From: Crocodylus rhombifer
Taxonomy: Eukaryota; Chordata; Crocodylia; Crocodylidae
Reading direction: 5' to 3'
Assembly: GCA_038503035.1 (NCBI GenBank)
Contig: JAVSML010025539.1
Coordinates: forward strand, 512,318 to 576,317
DNA length: 64,000 bases
In this document: piece by piece, positions 23,834 through 35,408 of the stretch
How positions within the stretch are numbered: the stretch's first letter is position 1
Layout: each line of letters starts with the position of its first letter
Translations under genes and position numbers: made by a program
The notes under the pieces: generated by a model
Seen by the model: the letters and a program-made list of their open reading frames with translations, nothing else
Databases searched by the model: none
Told to the model about the DNA's origin: nothing

Positions 23834-24402
23834 TAAGCAGGTCCAAGGAGGTGATCCTCCCCCTCTATGTGGCACTGGTCAGGACACAGTTGGAGTACTG
23901 CGTCCAGTTCTGGGTGCCACACTTCAGGAGGGACGTGGACAACATGGAAAGGGTCCAGAGGAGGGCCACTCGCATGATCAGGGGGCAGCAGGGCAGGCCC
24001 TATGAGGAGAGGCTATGGGACCTGAACCTGTTCAGCCTCCACAAGAGAAGGCTGAGAGAGGATCTGGTGGCCATCTATAAATTTGCCAAAGGGACCAGCA
24101 GGCAGTGGGAGAGTCCCTGTTCCCCCAAGTACTACCAGGAGTGACTAGAAATAACTGTCACAAGCTGGCAGAGGGTGGATTCAGATTAGACATCAGGAGG
24201 TGCTACTTCACTGTCAGGGTGGCTAGGATCTGGAACCAACTTCCAAGCGAAGTGGTGCTGGCTCCTACCCTGGGGGTCTTTAAGAGGAGGCTGGATGAAC
24301 ACCTTGCTGGGGTCGTTTGACCCTAGTACTCTTTCCTGCCATGGCAGGGGGTTGGATTTGGTGATCGGCTCAGATCCCTTCCGATCCTACCAACTATGAA
24401 AC
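23834..24402 (+). mobile_element. Young CR1 LINE, 5'-truncated 3' end
   Basis: Plus-strand C-terminal part of CR1 ORF2 (frame about 23840-24144, then 24105-24320), with motifs [16 protein letters not shown] and [20 protein letters not shown]. One frameshift lies near 24110-24140. The 3' untranslated end finishes in CCAACTATGAAACTT. It is highly similar to the CR1 at 50.6-53.1 kb, so it belongs to the same young subfamily. It inserted into the older minus-strand CR1. Confidence 0.9.
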
Positions 24403-24452
24403 TTGCCGGAGATGGAAGTGATACTCAATGGGCGCATTACACGAGACACTAA

Positions 24453-24541
24453 ATGAACAGTAGACTAATTCTACTGCACAGTAATGCATCATGGCAAAAG
24501 CCATGTTATTGTACTAATGCACAGTAGAATTACTCTACTGA
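24453..24541. repeat. Small foldback (MITE-like) element
   Basis: The left arm ACAGTAGACTAATTCTACTG and the right arm around CAGTAGAATTACTCTACTG are inverted, meeting at CATGGCAAAAGCCATG near the centre. Arm motifs resemble those in the element at 10496-10927 (CTACAGTAGAGTTAATT). Confidence 0.6.
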
Positions 24542-24574
24542 GCATTAGTGATGGCTACAAAGGACCAACTCTCA

Positions 24575-25400
24575 GGATCATAAATTCTAATTTATTGGAC
24601 AGGATGTGAAATTACCAATAAAATCATAAATGGTGACTTTGAGTTCTGAGGGATACTAGTTACTTTAGCACACAGACACACGGACTCACTTATTTAAACC
24701 CATGTAGTATAGTAGCTGCTGTAATGATTGTGAGACCACTGGTGTCAGTATAGCTACCTATCTGAGGCCCTGGAGCCTGCTGTTGATGGTCAGCTTCCTT
24801 CAAGGTGATGTCTTCTCCAGAAGGGGGTTGCCTGCTTGTCCTTCTGTCTCGCTAGGTCAGGTGCTGGATGAGAGGGCGCCACTGAGGGTAGCGCTTCACT
24901 GCCTTTTATCCCTTTCTGGCAGACTTGTGTGATCTCCCAGCATCATCTTGGCTGCCCAATCCAGAGGTCGCTGTCCCACGTGGGTTTTGAGTAGTACCCG
25001 AGAGCTGTTAGTCACAGGGGTCTCTGTCTGCTGGTACTTGAAGTTTTGGGAGTCCACGCTTGACTTATTGACTTAATGGCTGTATTGTCATGGGTGACAG
25101 GAATAGTCAATAGAGTGGGTGCTTAGTTCCAGGAATCAGTTCCTTGGCTTAATTAGCTTAAAATGGCTTGTAGAGTAGAGTTTTGTAATGGTAAGTTATT
25201 ATGGCTATTGTCAATTAACAGCCAGAGGTACTTGGTTTGTCATTCATACCCGCATTCATTCAAGGGACTGCCCAATATAGCAGATTTTATCATTTTACAA
25301 TTGCAGTTTCAATGCAGTTTTTAACAGTGGTCCAGAACGTAACTTCATTCTACAGGGAGTACATTCCTTAAGGATTTAAAAGTATAAAATATAAAATACA
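24575..25400 (-). mobile_element. LTR-like insert (unclassified)
   Basis: The stretch resembles the insert at 44293-45960 in order and style. It has AATTTATTGGACAGGATG near the left, then a CACAGACACAC block, a GC-rich middle with TTTTATCCCTTT (a TATA-like box on the minus strand) and a long AT-richer right part. This would fit a retroviral or gypsy-type LTR fragment on the minus strand. I see no coding remnant and no clean ends, so the class is uncertain. Confidence 0.3.
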
Positions 25401-25839
25401 AAATGCCATGGACAAGACAAGACAGATGAAATATAAAAATGCACTGTGAGAAATATACAAAAATGCAATATGAGATACTGAGGATCAAAGGTTACTGGGG
25501 ACAGTGAGTTATTAGCACCAGGATATATATTTACAGTCTTTGAAGTGGATATTTTAGTTCTTTTGTTTTCTCTAGTGACATTGAGTTTAATTGATATGTA
25601 GATGAGTTTGTAGGTTTCTTCTACAGAAAGCCACTTCAGCTTTCTGGCTTTCTCTGAGCCTTGCCACACCCATGCAATGCATGTGCTAGGTCTCTGCCAA
25701 TACTTAGAAGGAAAAAGAAATGCACAAAATGGGGGGGAGCGGGGTAGGTGCAGGCAAGAAGGGACTTCTGTTATATCAATGTCCAGAAAGGAAATGTACA
25801 AAGGGGCTTTCTGCTATATTAGCATCACTAAAAAGGCGT

Positions 25840-25935
25840 GCACCAGTGCTACCATGCAGTAGGGTTGGTTACTGTGCATTCAGTTAGTACTGTTATTACA
25901 GTATTATTCCTAACAATGTACAGTAACTACAGTGC
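25840..25935. repeat. MITE-like palindromic fragment
   Basis: GTAGGGTTGGTTACTGTGCAT and the later ATGTACAGTAACTACAG are partly inverted around GTACTGTTATTACAGTA. The fragment abuts the resumption of the old CR1 at about 25945. Confidence 0.4.
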
Positions 25936-25944
25936 TGCGTAGTT

Positions 25945-26300
25945 CCCAGGATCACCTCTTGCCTTTTGAAGATGGATATTATGTTGTCAACCTTACAGTC
26001 TCTCAGAAAGCCCATTTAAAGTGATACATATTCTTGCCAACAGTTGTGCAATTTCAGGACTCCTTTAAAACTCTCAGGTGCATTTCATCCAGCCCTGGAG
26101 ACTCATTAGTATTTCATTTATTCATTTGCTCTAAAACTTCTATTGTCACCTCAGTGTGATCCAACTCTTCAGATCTGTTTGCTAGGAATGATCGATCTAG
26201 TGTGGGATGTTCCCCGACATCTTGGGAAGTAAAAGACAATGCAAAGAATTAATTTAGCTTCTCTGCTATAGCCTTATCATCATGATATTTAATGAGAAAA
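25945..26300 (-). mobile_element. Old CR1 LINE, continuation of 22610-23800
   Basis: The sequence from TAGTTCCCAGGATCACCTCT onward is the upstream (5') continuation of the same minus-strand CR1 ORF2 that breaks off at about 23830. The two parts would abut if the young CR1, the small foldback and the LTR-like insert were removed. Confidence 0.7.
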
Positions 26301-26317
26301 CCCATGAATACCTTAAA

Positions 26318-26410
26318 TTAAAAGAGACAAAGATTTTTGGGATGATATCATTTATTGGAAGGATTTTAAACAAGCTCTCAGGCACATGGCACTCTTTCTC
26401 AGCTTACATT
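26318..26410 (-). mobile_element. Penelope-like fragment (minus)
   Basis: Read on the minus strand it has the hammerhead-like core, then CAATAAATGATATCATCCCA and AAAATCTTTGTCTC. This is the same tail layout as at 20.3 and 28.5 kb. No second arm is evident. Confidence 0.55.
26374..26402 (-). ncRNA. Hammerhead-ribozyme-like relic
   Basis: On the minus strand CTGAGAA is followed by a GTGCC-containing stem-loop, then GAGA and GC. The core is degenerate. Confidence 0.3.
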
Positions 26411-28451
26411 AACATTTTAAATTCAAATTATTGCAGGAATAGTTAAAGCTCAGTATTTGGCAGTGCTTTTGAAAGTTCCATTTATCAGTGACATTGAAGT
26501 CTCCATTATTTTTATCATGCTGGCAAAATAATTTATAGCCTCTTTCTTTTCCTTTGGTGTCATACTACTGCTGTTCATTTGCTTGTAGTGGTGTTGTCTT
26601 GAAGCTGTAATAAGAGTCACAGGGTAAGCTAAGAATACAAAAATGACTGTAAGACAACAAGTGTGTGTAAGAGAGAAAAAGAGATTGCGTAAGTATATAA
26701 GGGCATAATGGTATAACAGAATAAGAGAGAAGGTATTCAGAGGAATTTTTAATTTTCTTTTCCATATTCTTACTAAGATAGGAGACATTCTTCTTTCAAG
26801 AGCTTGACTGGGTTCAGGTACCAGCCACAGTTACCTTTAGTATATGCAATCTACTTGTATTAGTGTGGAGCATTTTAATTCTTCAGTTCACTCTGTGATT
26901 ATATTGCTTTTGCCTTTGTAACAGAAAAATCTTAAAAGATGTTTAAGTTAACTATCTTTTTCTTTTACTCCATCCATTTTCTGAGAGATCCGTTTAGTTC
27001 AATCTGAGTTTAATAGGTGCTGAAATTGTCTTCCAAATGATTCTGGACACTTTTATTTCTATTTATATAGTCTTTCAGCTCTTAAAATAGCTTTCCTGTA
27101 ATTCTGAATGATTCTTAAACGTTTCTTGTCCTTTTTTACCATACATAAGAAAAGATCTCATTGCATTTTAGAGTTTGGAATGAAGTTGCTCCTGTATTAC
27201 CAGATAATTAATTTCCAAATGAATATAAACATTTCTATTCAAATTATTCTATGGCTTTAATATTAGTAATCAGTTACAGCACCAAGTTATTTTGTTATAG
27301 CCACATCTGGCTTACTCTTCACATAATAATAACAAGAACAATATGCCTGAAATTACTATATTAACTCATGTACTACATGCAGCTTTCCCCAAAAACTTAG
27401 CCTTCCTAAATTGGGGTCCATGTCTTAACGGAGAAAGTTGATTTTCTGCCCAGTCTATAAACATGGAGATTCTGTAACATGATTGTTGCTTCTTTCCTTT
27501 CTCTTCCTTCCAGCAGATGGGTAATGGTAGAGGTAGGTAGAGTTCTGTAGGGGCAAATCCAGGGAGGTGCAGTGGTGTTGTCCAGCCCCTGATTCCTGCT
27601 TCATCTAAAGTTCTAAACCAACTGTCCAGAAACAGCAGTGGCATTTCTATTCAGGCAGCACTGAGGGAGTCCATTGATGTCATGACTCATTATAATCTAC
27701 CTGAGTCCTACTAATTACTCTTAACATTACAGGTATTGATACTCTTGCTCCTTTTTAATGAACAAAATTGCTACTCAAGTTATCCTTCCTTCAGCAATTT
27801 TGCTGTGTGTTAGCTACTCCTCAGCCATCTCCTCCTATTTCACAGCCCAGGAGATGGTTTTTAGCTCTTTTCTAAATTCAGCATCTTCCCATAGAGTCCT
27901 ATCTTCATCACAGATACAGTTTCAACTTTTGACAGCCAAGAGCTTTTGTTAATTTAGCTGTGAAAAAGTTGAAACTAGCTTGTGCCTGATCAGCAAAGGG
28001 CAGGTGAGTGAGCTGAAGAGTAGACTCTGCACTGCTCTATGCGGCCATAACTCTGGATTTTTTTTTTCATTCTGCCACTCCACAAACAAGGTGCAGGTTT
28101 TTTGGGGACATGTGGTATCTGAGAAAATATGATATATGAATGACTTTCATTTAAATATGAGATCCTTGCAAATAAAGATTGCACAGAAGGCATTAAGGCA
28201 TGATAGAGGTTTTCTCCTTTAAAATAATGTTATTTTGAAACTATATATTATTCTCCTCTTAAATTTTATAGAAAAAAGTAATTAAATGTAATGAAGGAAA
28301 TACTTCATCATGTGAATTAAAACAGGATTTTTTCTTTTTGAAAAAAGAGTGGGTAAAAAACCCCCACTTTTTTACAAAGTTTTCAGGTGTTATAATGTAT
28401 CCTAAGCATCATTTCTCTTTGGAATGTCCTAAATAAGGAAGGTAGTGTTGG

Positions 28452-28690
28452 AGCAATGTTGTAGCTGAGATGGTCCAGGAATATGCAAGAGGGAAGAATT
28501 TTTTGGATGAGCTCTTTTATTGAATCAACTGCATAGCAGAGATCTTAGACAAGCTTTTGGGAACAAGATACCCTTCTTCAGGTCTGGGAGAAAACCAGAC
28601 ACATGTTTAAGTAAACATTTTTAAAACGTCATGTGGAAAGACCTGTTGGTCCAATAAAAGATGTTACCCTCCAAAATCCTTACCTTTTTA
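28452..28690. mobile_element. Foldback Penelope-like repeat
   Basis: A minus-strand copy (about 28455-28600) with tail TGCATATTCCTGGACCA faces a plus-strand tail TTGGTCCAATAAAAGATG at about 28645-28685. Both carry the CCAAAA-TCCTTACC-type end. A hammerhead-like core lies at 28553-28581 on the minus strand. Confidence 0.65.
28553..28581 (-). ncRNA. Hammerhead-ribozyme-like relic
   Basis: On the minus strand CTGAAGA is followed by stem GGG/CCC with a longer loop, then AAAAGC. Core boxes differ from the functional consensus at one base each. Confidence 0.35.
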
Positions 28691-28860
28691 GATAAAGAAT
28701 ACCTTTTAATTCTTTTATACAATCACATCTCTTTCTATAATGTAAAAAAGTATTTTCTTAAGCTAAACATAACATCCATTACAAAATGGCAGGTTTCTTT
28801 GGGCAGATGTGATATTTTTTATTAGACCAACTGAGAAGTTGGAAAAAAAGTTCTTTGTAA

Positions 28861-28888
28861 GCTTTTGGGTGCATTCACCCTTCTTCAG
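28861..28888 (-). ncRNA. Hammerhead-ribozyme-like relic (left arm)
   Basis: On the minus strand CTGAAGA is followed by a perfect five-base stem GGGTG/CACCC with loop AATG, then AAAAGC. This is the best-formed stem II of the series. Confidence 0.45.
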
Positions 28889-28956
28889 GTATTGGGAGTC
28901 TCTGTTGTTCTGAGACTCATTCCATGGAGTCTCAGAACAGCAGAGGTTCCCTATGC

Positions 28957-28984
28957 CTGAAGAAGCGTGATTGCACCCAAAAGC
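28957..28984 (+). ncRNA. Hammerhead-ribozyme-like relic (right arm)
   Basis: CTGAAGA is followed by stem GCGTG/CACCC with one mismatch and then AAAAGC. It mirrors 28861-28888. Confidence 0.4.
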
Positions 28985-29989
28985 TTGCAAAGAACTTTTT
29001 CTGAACTACTCAGTTGGTCTAATAAAAGATATCACATCTACCCAAAGAACCTTGCCTGCCTATGTCCTTAGACCAACATGGCTACAACCAAAAACCGTGT
29101 AACAAAATGGTATCTTGTATATGGGGAAGTACTTTGTTCTTTGGAAGATGCTGTTGTTAGTTATTTGCATTTTGATTAAATGGTTCCTAGACTGACACCA
29201 TACCACTTGTAGCACACACTTACAATTTCTAATTTAAATCTTCTCTCAGATATTCTCTACACAGCATGAATCACAATAACACAATACTAACACCGTTATA
29301 CATCTTCCAAAACATAGTATAACAAAAATAATAGTAGGTGTGAAAGAAAAAATAGAAGTAAAAGAAACAGCATTCTAGAGGCTAAATAAACACATATGTA
29401 AGTGAATACTATCAGTATGGCTAAGGACACCTTGGGCACCCAGCGGAGGTTTCCTCAGGCTTTCCATAATCAGTATAAACTATTCATTTAATTTAATTAC
29501 AAAGGCAACCAAAGCCAAAGTGAGAGAGATCATGTTTCTCAAACATGCATAGGAAATAATTGTAAGTATCTCCTAAAATTTAGTACAGGCAAAGGCATGC
29601 TCTTGATCATCTAAAATTATAATAAATTATTTCATTAATATGTATTTTTCCATATCTGTTGAAGACTATTCAACCACAACAGGTGGTGCTGGTTGGTGTC
29701 TCCCCTTTGTGGGGTTTAGCATCCATCTGTTGGTCTGGCCTGTTGGCTTAGGAGGTCTCTTGGTTGCAAGAAGCACATCTGAGATGTTATGGAAAGTTTC
29801 CCAAGGCACATCCATCTAACTACTCCCTCCTGCTGGTCACCCATAGGGGCACTACTGATACTGTTAGTGGTAACCCTTAGCAGAGGAAAAGTGACAAGGG
29901 TCTATATGTGCAGGAGTCAAGGGGCAGGGGCTCTGGTAGTGTCCTCATCCTTCCTTCCTTAAAAGGGTAAAGACTCAGGCAGAAGCCAT

Positions 29990-30440
29990 GTCACAATTAA
30001 CACATGGCTACATAGATCATTTTGTCTGCTCAGGACAAGCATTACTCATGAGGACAGACTAAAAGAACTAGGAGTATTTAGTTTGAAGACAGGGAGAATT
30101 TGATAAGTCTTCAAATACCTGAACAGTCATTATATGGAGAATAGAGATAGACTATTCTTTATGGCCACAGGACTAGAAATAGTCATTTAAATTGTAGAAC
30201 GGGAAATTTAGGCTGGATATTAGGAAGAACTTTTGCACTATGAATCTGGTTAAGCACTGGAACAGACTACCTAGGGACATTGTGGAATCTCCATCTTTTT
30301 ACGTTTTTAAGAGAGAGTTAGACAAACACTTGACTGAAATGGTTTAGTCAGGGGTGATCTTGCCGTGAGCAGATGACTAACTCAGTATGTCTGGCTGACA
30401 CGGAAGAGCAAAGAATCAATCTAGCAACAGTAGATGACGA
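29990..30440 (+). mobile_element. Old CR1 LINE 3' fragment
   Basis: Plus-strand CR1 C-terminal and 3' region: AAAAGAACTAGGAGTATTTA (the KELGVF-type stretch), TTAGGCTGGATATTAGGAAG and GAGTTAGACAAACACTTG. It is degenerate, with stops in all frames. Confidence 0.75.
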
Positions 30441-31364
30441 ATTACTTCTTGCAGTTCTTATGACATGGTACAAACCCTAAAAGTAAAGATGAATTACCCA
30501 TCAGATTCTTTATATTACATTGGCAAAAAAAGTATGTGTTTCAGTGGAAAAATCCTAAGTACATACTTGGATGCATTTAGCATGCATGTTGCTGTGGCCA
30601 CAGCTCCATCTTCCTTTTTTTTTTTCCTTTTTTTTTGTTTTGGCCCCACACCCATCCCAATGGTCATTCTACTGTCAAAACAGCAAGAAAGAGTCTGAAG
30701 GTGCAGGGTATCTGCAGAAGTGCATGCTGTTAATTAAAGTTGGGTTTTACTTGTAATTTATGAAAAATTATTCAACTGTTACAGTGTGGGTTTTGCAGCA
30801 ATATTAGGATGTTATTCAAACACGAAGTTTTCTATAAGACACAATAGACATGTTACAAATAGCACATACTAACTCTAAGGAATGTTAGATTGGGTTAAAG
30901 ATATGGATTTTGTAAGCAGTCACACATTAAGGGTTAATACCCTTCTTAATGTTCACTACTCAGACCTACCACTAAAGGACTGGTGAGCAACAGCATGGCT
31001 AGGAGCTGAAAGTTTACTCTGTGCCTGCCCTGCTGTCTGGCTCTCTAGCTGCAGTAAAGCTTGGGGTGGGAGGGAGAAAAGGGCCCCTTAATACTGGTTG
31101 AAACACCCCCTCTTATTGATTGCCCCCTTTGCTTCCTGAATTGCACACCACTCACTGTTCCTCTGAAGAGCTCAACCCAGGTGCTGCAGCATGGGTCCTG
31201 CCTGAAGAGATCTTCAGCATGGGATGGAGCTAGCACTGTGTCAGTGCCTGCACTGCTTCTGCCTGCAATAGGGGAATTAAAACTCGTCCTTTCCCCTCAG
31301 GCTACTGGCATCTAGCTGCTGCAGTCCCGGGTGCACGAGCAGAGCCTATCAGTGCCCATGCTTT

Positions 31365-31525
31365 GACCTCAATTAGTTAAGTCTGATACAACATTCAACC
31401 AGGTTTATCTCAAACCAATTTCAGCCATTTTGAAACTGGTTTATGTGCACTGAACTTCTGTTCTGTTACAGGTTTAAACCAGTTTCTGATCACTTAAACT
31501 GGTTTATGTGTAACTTCTGTTCCTA
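31365..31525. mobile_element. Partial copy of the TA/GGGACAG MITE
   Basis: Right end AACTTCTGTTCC followed by TA (31512-31525), with internal AAACTGGTTTATGTG and GTTACAGGTTTAAACCAGTT. These are shared in inverse orientation with 13034-13218 and 35411-35596. The left part (about 31000-31360) is GC-rich and may be the element interior; no left terminus is visible. Confidence 0.6.
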
Positions 31526-32694
31526 GCCCGTATGTATTGCATTTCATGAATGAATTAGCCATATATCATTTAACACAAGAGGATTTGGGGGCAGCTTTTC
31601 CCAAGTCTTTACAATACTAGTTCACTCTAAAGTATAGTTCACTCTGAAGTATAGGCTTTGGATGTGTTACGTATTTTTATGGTTAAGAGACACTTGTGAA
31701 GATACCACCTGGTAAATTAACTTGGTTCCTTATGCTGTGAAAAATCAAAACGCTTATGTACACATCATTGCACATTTTTGCTTTGATAATTCAATATACG
31801 TAATTGAACATTTAGACACAAACTTTCAAATTTACCAGAAAACAGCTCACTTTTTGGTACCTGATTAAAAGACAGAGTTTTTAAGAGTTCTGCTTCCATC
31901 TGCAGTCCTACCTGAACATACTAGCCTTGCTGATAGAAGCAGACTGCTTTTGAATAGATATTCTTTTCAGGAAGGTACCAGCCACTCATTAACTAATTGC
32001 CTAAAAAGATTTTAAAGTTTTTTGCTACTGAATCACAAACTGTTATTTTTACTTTTATGAAAATATGCCTGTTTTGCTTGCACATTTCCTAAAACTGCCA
32101 GTAAAAAATATATATGTCTGTGTGTTTATGTATAGAGGGGGAGACAGGGGATACAGCTTCTCCTTCATATTCTCAGAGGACATTGGAGACTTTGTCTTGT
32201 TTCCAATTCATTTTCTCCGGCCGTTGTTAAGTAAAGCCAACATGCTAGTTTTCTGAAACTTCAAAAGAATGAAAAATACTAATATTTAATACCATTTGGA
32301 ATTGTTCAGTAAATTTGATATATAACTGACACAGTGGGTTTAATTGAAAATTTAAATATGTACTGAATTAACCATAAAAGCATGCTTTAGTCTTGAAGCC
32401 AAGCATGTTATAATCTTTTGTTTACATGAAGTTCTATCTACAAAACTTCTTAAGAAAAAGCTCCATGTTTTGCCCCATTTTATCTTGTATCTGGATAGGA
32501 TATGGTGTACTAGGACAGATTTCTTAATAAGAAATTATCAGGCAAGGAGACGGTTGTAATTTGTGCATGGAGATGGAACCTCAGATCTGTCTTTCACTAG
32601 AGAATCCTGTCAGATTAAAATATAAAACCAAATTGATTTGCGTAAGGGAAAGATGTAAACTATCTAAAGAGGATAAGAAGTAGCCAACACATAC

Positions 32695-32797
32695 CAGCAT
32701 AGGTGCTTTCTTCACTTCTTCAGGCAGCTCTCTATAAGGATTTACTGGAACAACTGATGCTGATGCAGACAATTGTTTTTGGTCATTGGGAATAGAC
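32695..32797 (-). CDS. Candidate minus-strand exon, unknown gene
   Basis: On the minus strand this 103-bp segment has a pyrimidine-rich acceptor (CTTTTACTTTTAG) just before 32797 and a strong donor (CTG|GTATGT) just after 32695. One frame is open throughout. After one leading base it gives 34 residues, starting SIPNDQKQLSASAS and ending ELPEEVKKAPML. The composition looks protein-like (Pro, Ser and Glu-rich). I do not recognise the protein. No matching exon was found nearby on the same strand, and 34 codons open by chance is not rare. It lies in a PPFIA2 intron, antisense to that gene. It could be an exon of a nested or non-coding antisense transcript, a fragment of an old retrocopy, or chance. 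Confidence 0.25.
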
Positions 32798-33471
32798 CTA
32801 AAAGTAAAAGATTTTGGAAATGTTATGAAGTTTAGCTATTTGCCCATGCTTTGGAGTATTGTAGAGTTATTCTTCCCCAGAAAAGACTTGATGGGAGTTA
32901 TTTTATTTCAGTCTCCTTCAAGCTTTTCAAATGGAGCGCACTTCCTTAGGATGGTGCAATGTGATCTCTGTTTGATATCTGGCCAATTCCATGTTCATCT
33001 TATGGAGGCACCCGCCTCAACATCACTTAGTATGGGTTTCACCTGTTGAGGTAAATAGAGGGGCTCAATCCTTTAGATAACCTAAAGCCAAATATTGCAA
33101 TATATCTACCTTAATTAACCATTTCTAGAAGCATTTCCTCCCTTCCCATCCCCTCACAATATCTCTCTCAGATACTTATATGACCACTCATTTATACAAA
33201 ATGAGCCTCTCACAATCTTCACAATGTATTTATCCTCACATCCTGTGAGGTAGGAAAGAGCTATTGCTGTTCTGTAAAAAGAGGGGAACTAAGACATAGA
33301 GAAGCTAAGTAACATACCCAAGTCAAATGGATTCAGGTCAGCCAACATAACTCTGCCATAAGCATCACCCCAACAGATTGTGAGAGAGAAAACAGGAACT
33401 CCCTTCAGTTTTTTAGAAATATATATATAACACAATTCTGTGGATCAGGTCTCTTAAGTACTTTATATAGC

Positions 33472-33831
33472 CATTAGAAAATTCCCATGTTCAGAGTTTA
33501 TTTCCAGAAAAATGAGTTGTCAGCTGAGACCCTTTAGTGAATAATGCAGAGCGAAGGGATCTATTAGGATGTCAAATAAAAGATAGTTAAGAAGGCCTGG
33601 GAATACATTAATTGAGGCCCCAAATCTGGAAAACATCTCTGTTCAGGAATGCAATTAAGCCTATGTTCAAGTTCTCTTTGAATAAGAGTGCAGTGAAGAA
33701 TAACCCTGGCACTAATGTGAGTCAGCGTTTTATCTTATTCCTTCATCTAACCTGGCCGGGACACCTTCAAACTTGCTTGTAACAAAGCTGCTTCCAACTG
33801 TCACAAAAAACCATCATCTTGTTCTTAAATT
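33472..33831. repeat. 360-bp direct repeat, copy 1
   Basis: It matches 39311-39670 base for base at an offset of 5839 without gaps. I count about five substitutions (for example CCATTAG/CCGTTAG, TGTTCAG/TGTCCAG and three near 33593-33602), about 98-99% identity. It has no reading frame and no recognised class. It could be an LTR or other repeat, or a segmental copy. Confidence 0.9.
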
Positions 33832-35127
33832 GTGTTCCAGCCCCTTAGGGATCAGGAGGTCCAGCTCATGCCCTTCCTTCTACCTATTTTGCTTTTGATT
33901 AATCCGGCCCATTACTTTAATTTAAGAATAGTTAAATATGTTGCTGTTTTCTTCAGCTGCATGATATTCATTGTAGGTCATCCGCATATAATCGCTCACA
34001 TGCACACATACTACATTTCTAGAAACTGGACATGTTGTTGCGAACTATTGGAGAGGTGCAAATAAGATGTAGCCTTTAAGGAACATCTAACAGGAAACCT
34101 GAATTATTTCCATTTAAATAAAAGTACTATAATTTCTGTATAGTTGCATTACAACTGTGATACAGTTACCCCTTGGTTATGCTTCTTTCATAAATGTATC
34201 ACTATCTATAATATTTGCAAAGTTATGGTGTAGACATATGTGTATTAATATACCTGTGTTCTAATAGTAGATGTATTACAAATCTCATGAAAGTAATAAG
34301 CATGTGAACTTTAAGCTTCTAGTTAAACATCTCAGATATAATTTTGTGTTGAAGCCTAATTATAGAGTCATTACAGTGCTTTATTATAATGTGACCTCTA
34401 AAATTAAATGTATTCACAACTATTTCATTTTCATAACCAGATATATAAAAATAGGAGTCACATTACTTAAAAATGTAGAAATATATATATAGTTTTGACA
34501 TACCAGAAAAAGAAGTTCAACATATTCTTAAGCCAGATATAATGTAGATAAGGAATGACTTCTATGATTAATTATAATATAATGCATAAAGACATACATA
34601 TACAGATATTTTAGTATTTCTGAATGTTAATGATAAAAAAAATATTTTAGAGCATACTTATTAACATGAATCAGTTAAGGCAATAAAATCAACATATGAT
34701 TTTAAAATTTTGGTAAAATATATTGCTTGCTTTTTCATTTTAAAAATATGTTTTAATGTAAACTAAATAAAATGACAATTAGATGACTAAGTTTTCAAGC
34801 ATAAATAATAGACTGCATTAGTTGGTGAGTTCTTTTACTTAGTTTGTTTTAACATTCCATTATTTACCATGGTTAACTTTAATGCACTTATATATATTTG
34901 TGACAACAAAAAATTATAATAGGGTAATTTTATGCTTTGAAAATTTTGGAGCAGAAGTTATGACAAAAAACCTTTTACTTTCTTCTTTATCATGGAATGC
35001 TGATTAATTGATTACTACAATGAGTCTGCCAAAGCCTCTGTGTTTTTATATTGTACATTTTGTCTTAATAGTGCCTTATGAACTTTAGATAAAATGAATT
35101 AAAATATATTTATGTTAAATCCAATAG

Positions 35128-35316
<189 letters not shown>

Positions 35317-35408
35317 TAAAAGATTCTGTTGCTTGCTTTGCCATGCCTTGGATAGCATAGTATCAGTATCATTTTTTTCATTTCTTTGAGTATGTATTAC
35401 ACATAGGC

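Larger units (their letters stand above)
28785..29098. mobile_element. Foldback Penelope-like element, about 130-bp arms
   Basis: Left arm about 28785-28918 and right arm about 28930-29060 are inverted copies that differ at only a handful of positions. Shared blocks include GAGTCTCAGAACA, AAAAGCTTGCAAAGAAC and TTGGTCTAATAAAAGATATC. The right arm continues into the tail TTAGACCAACATGGCTACAA. Each arm carries a hammerhead-like core. The loop is only about 10 bp, so the transcript would fold into one long hairpin. Confidence 0.8.
16772..35127 (+). other. PPFIA2 intron of 18,356 bp, contents
   Basis: This is a complete intron between two phase-0 exons. Apart from the listed repeats I see no assignable feature in about 16900-18350, 20500-22600, 26420-28440, 29100-29980, 30450-31000, 31530-33450 (except the candidate minus-strand exon) and 33840-35120. 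These stretches are AT-rich, with many short A/T runs and no long open frame of protein-like composition. Confidence 0.7.

Noticed and set aside
25376..25801. 141-codon minus-strand frame
   Set aside because: Low-complexity, hydrophobic, AT-rich translation without homology; it overlaps the LTR-like insert and intron.
32912..33050. Plus-strand exon-like segment (TTTTATTTCAG ... GAG|GTAAAT)
   Set aside because: The open frame from the 5' side stops (TGA) just before the donor, the other frames also contain stops, and the residues resemble nothing known.
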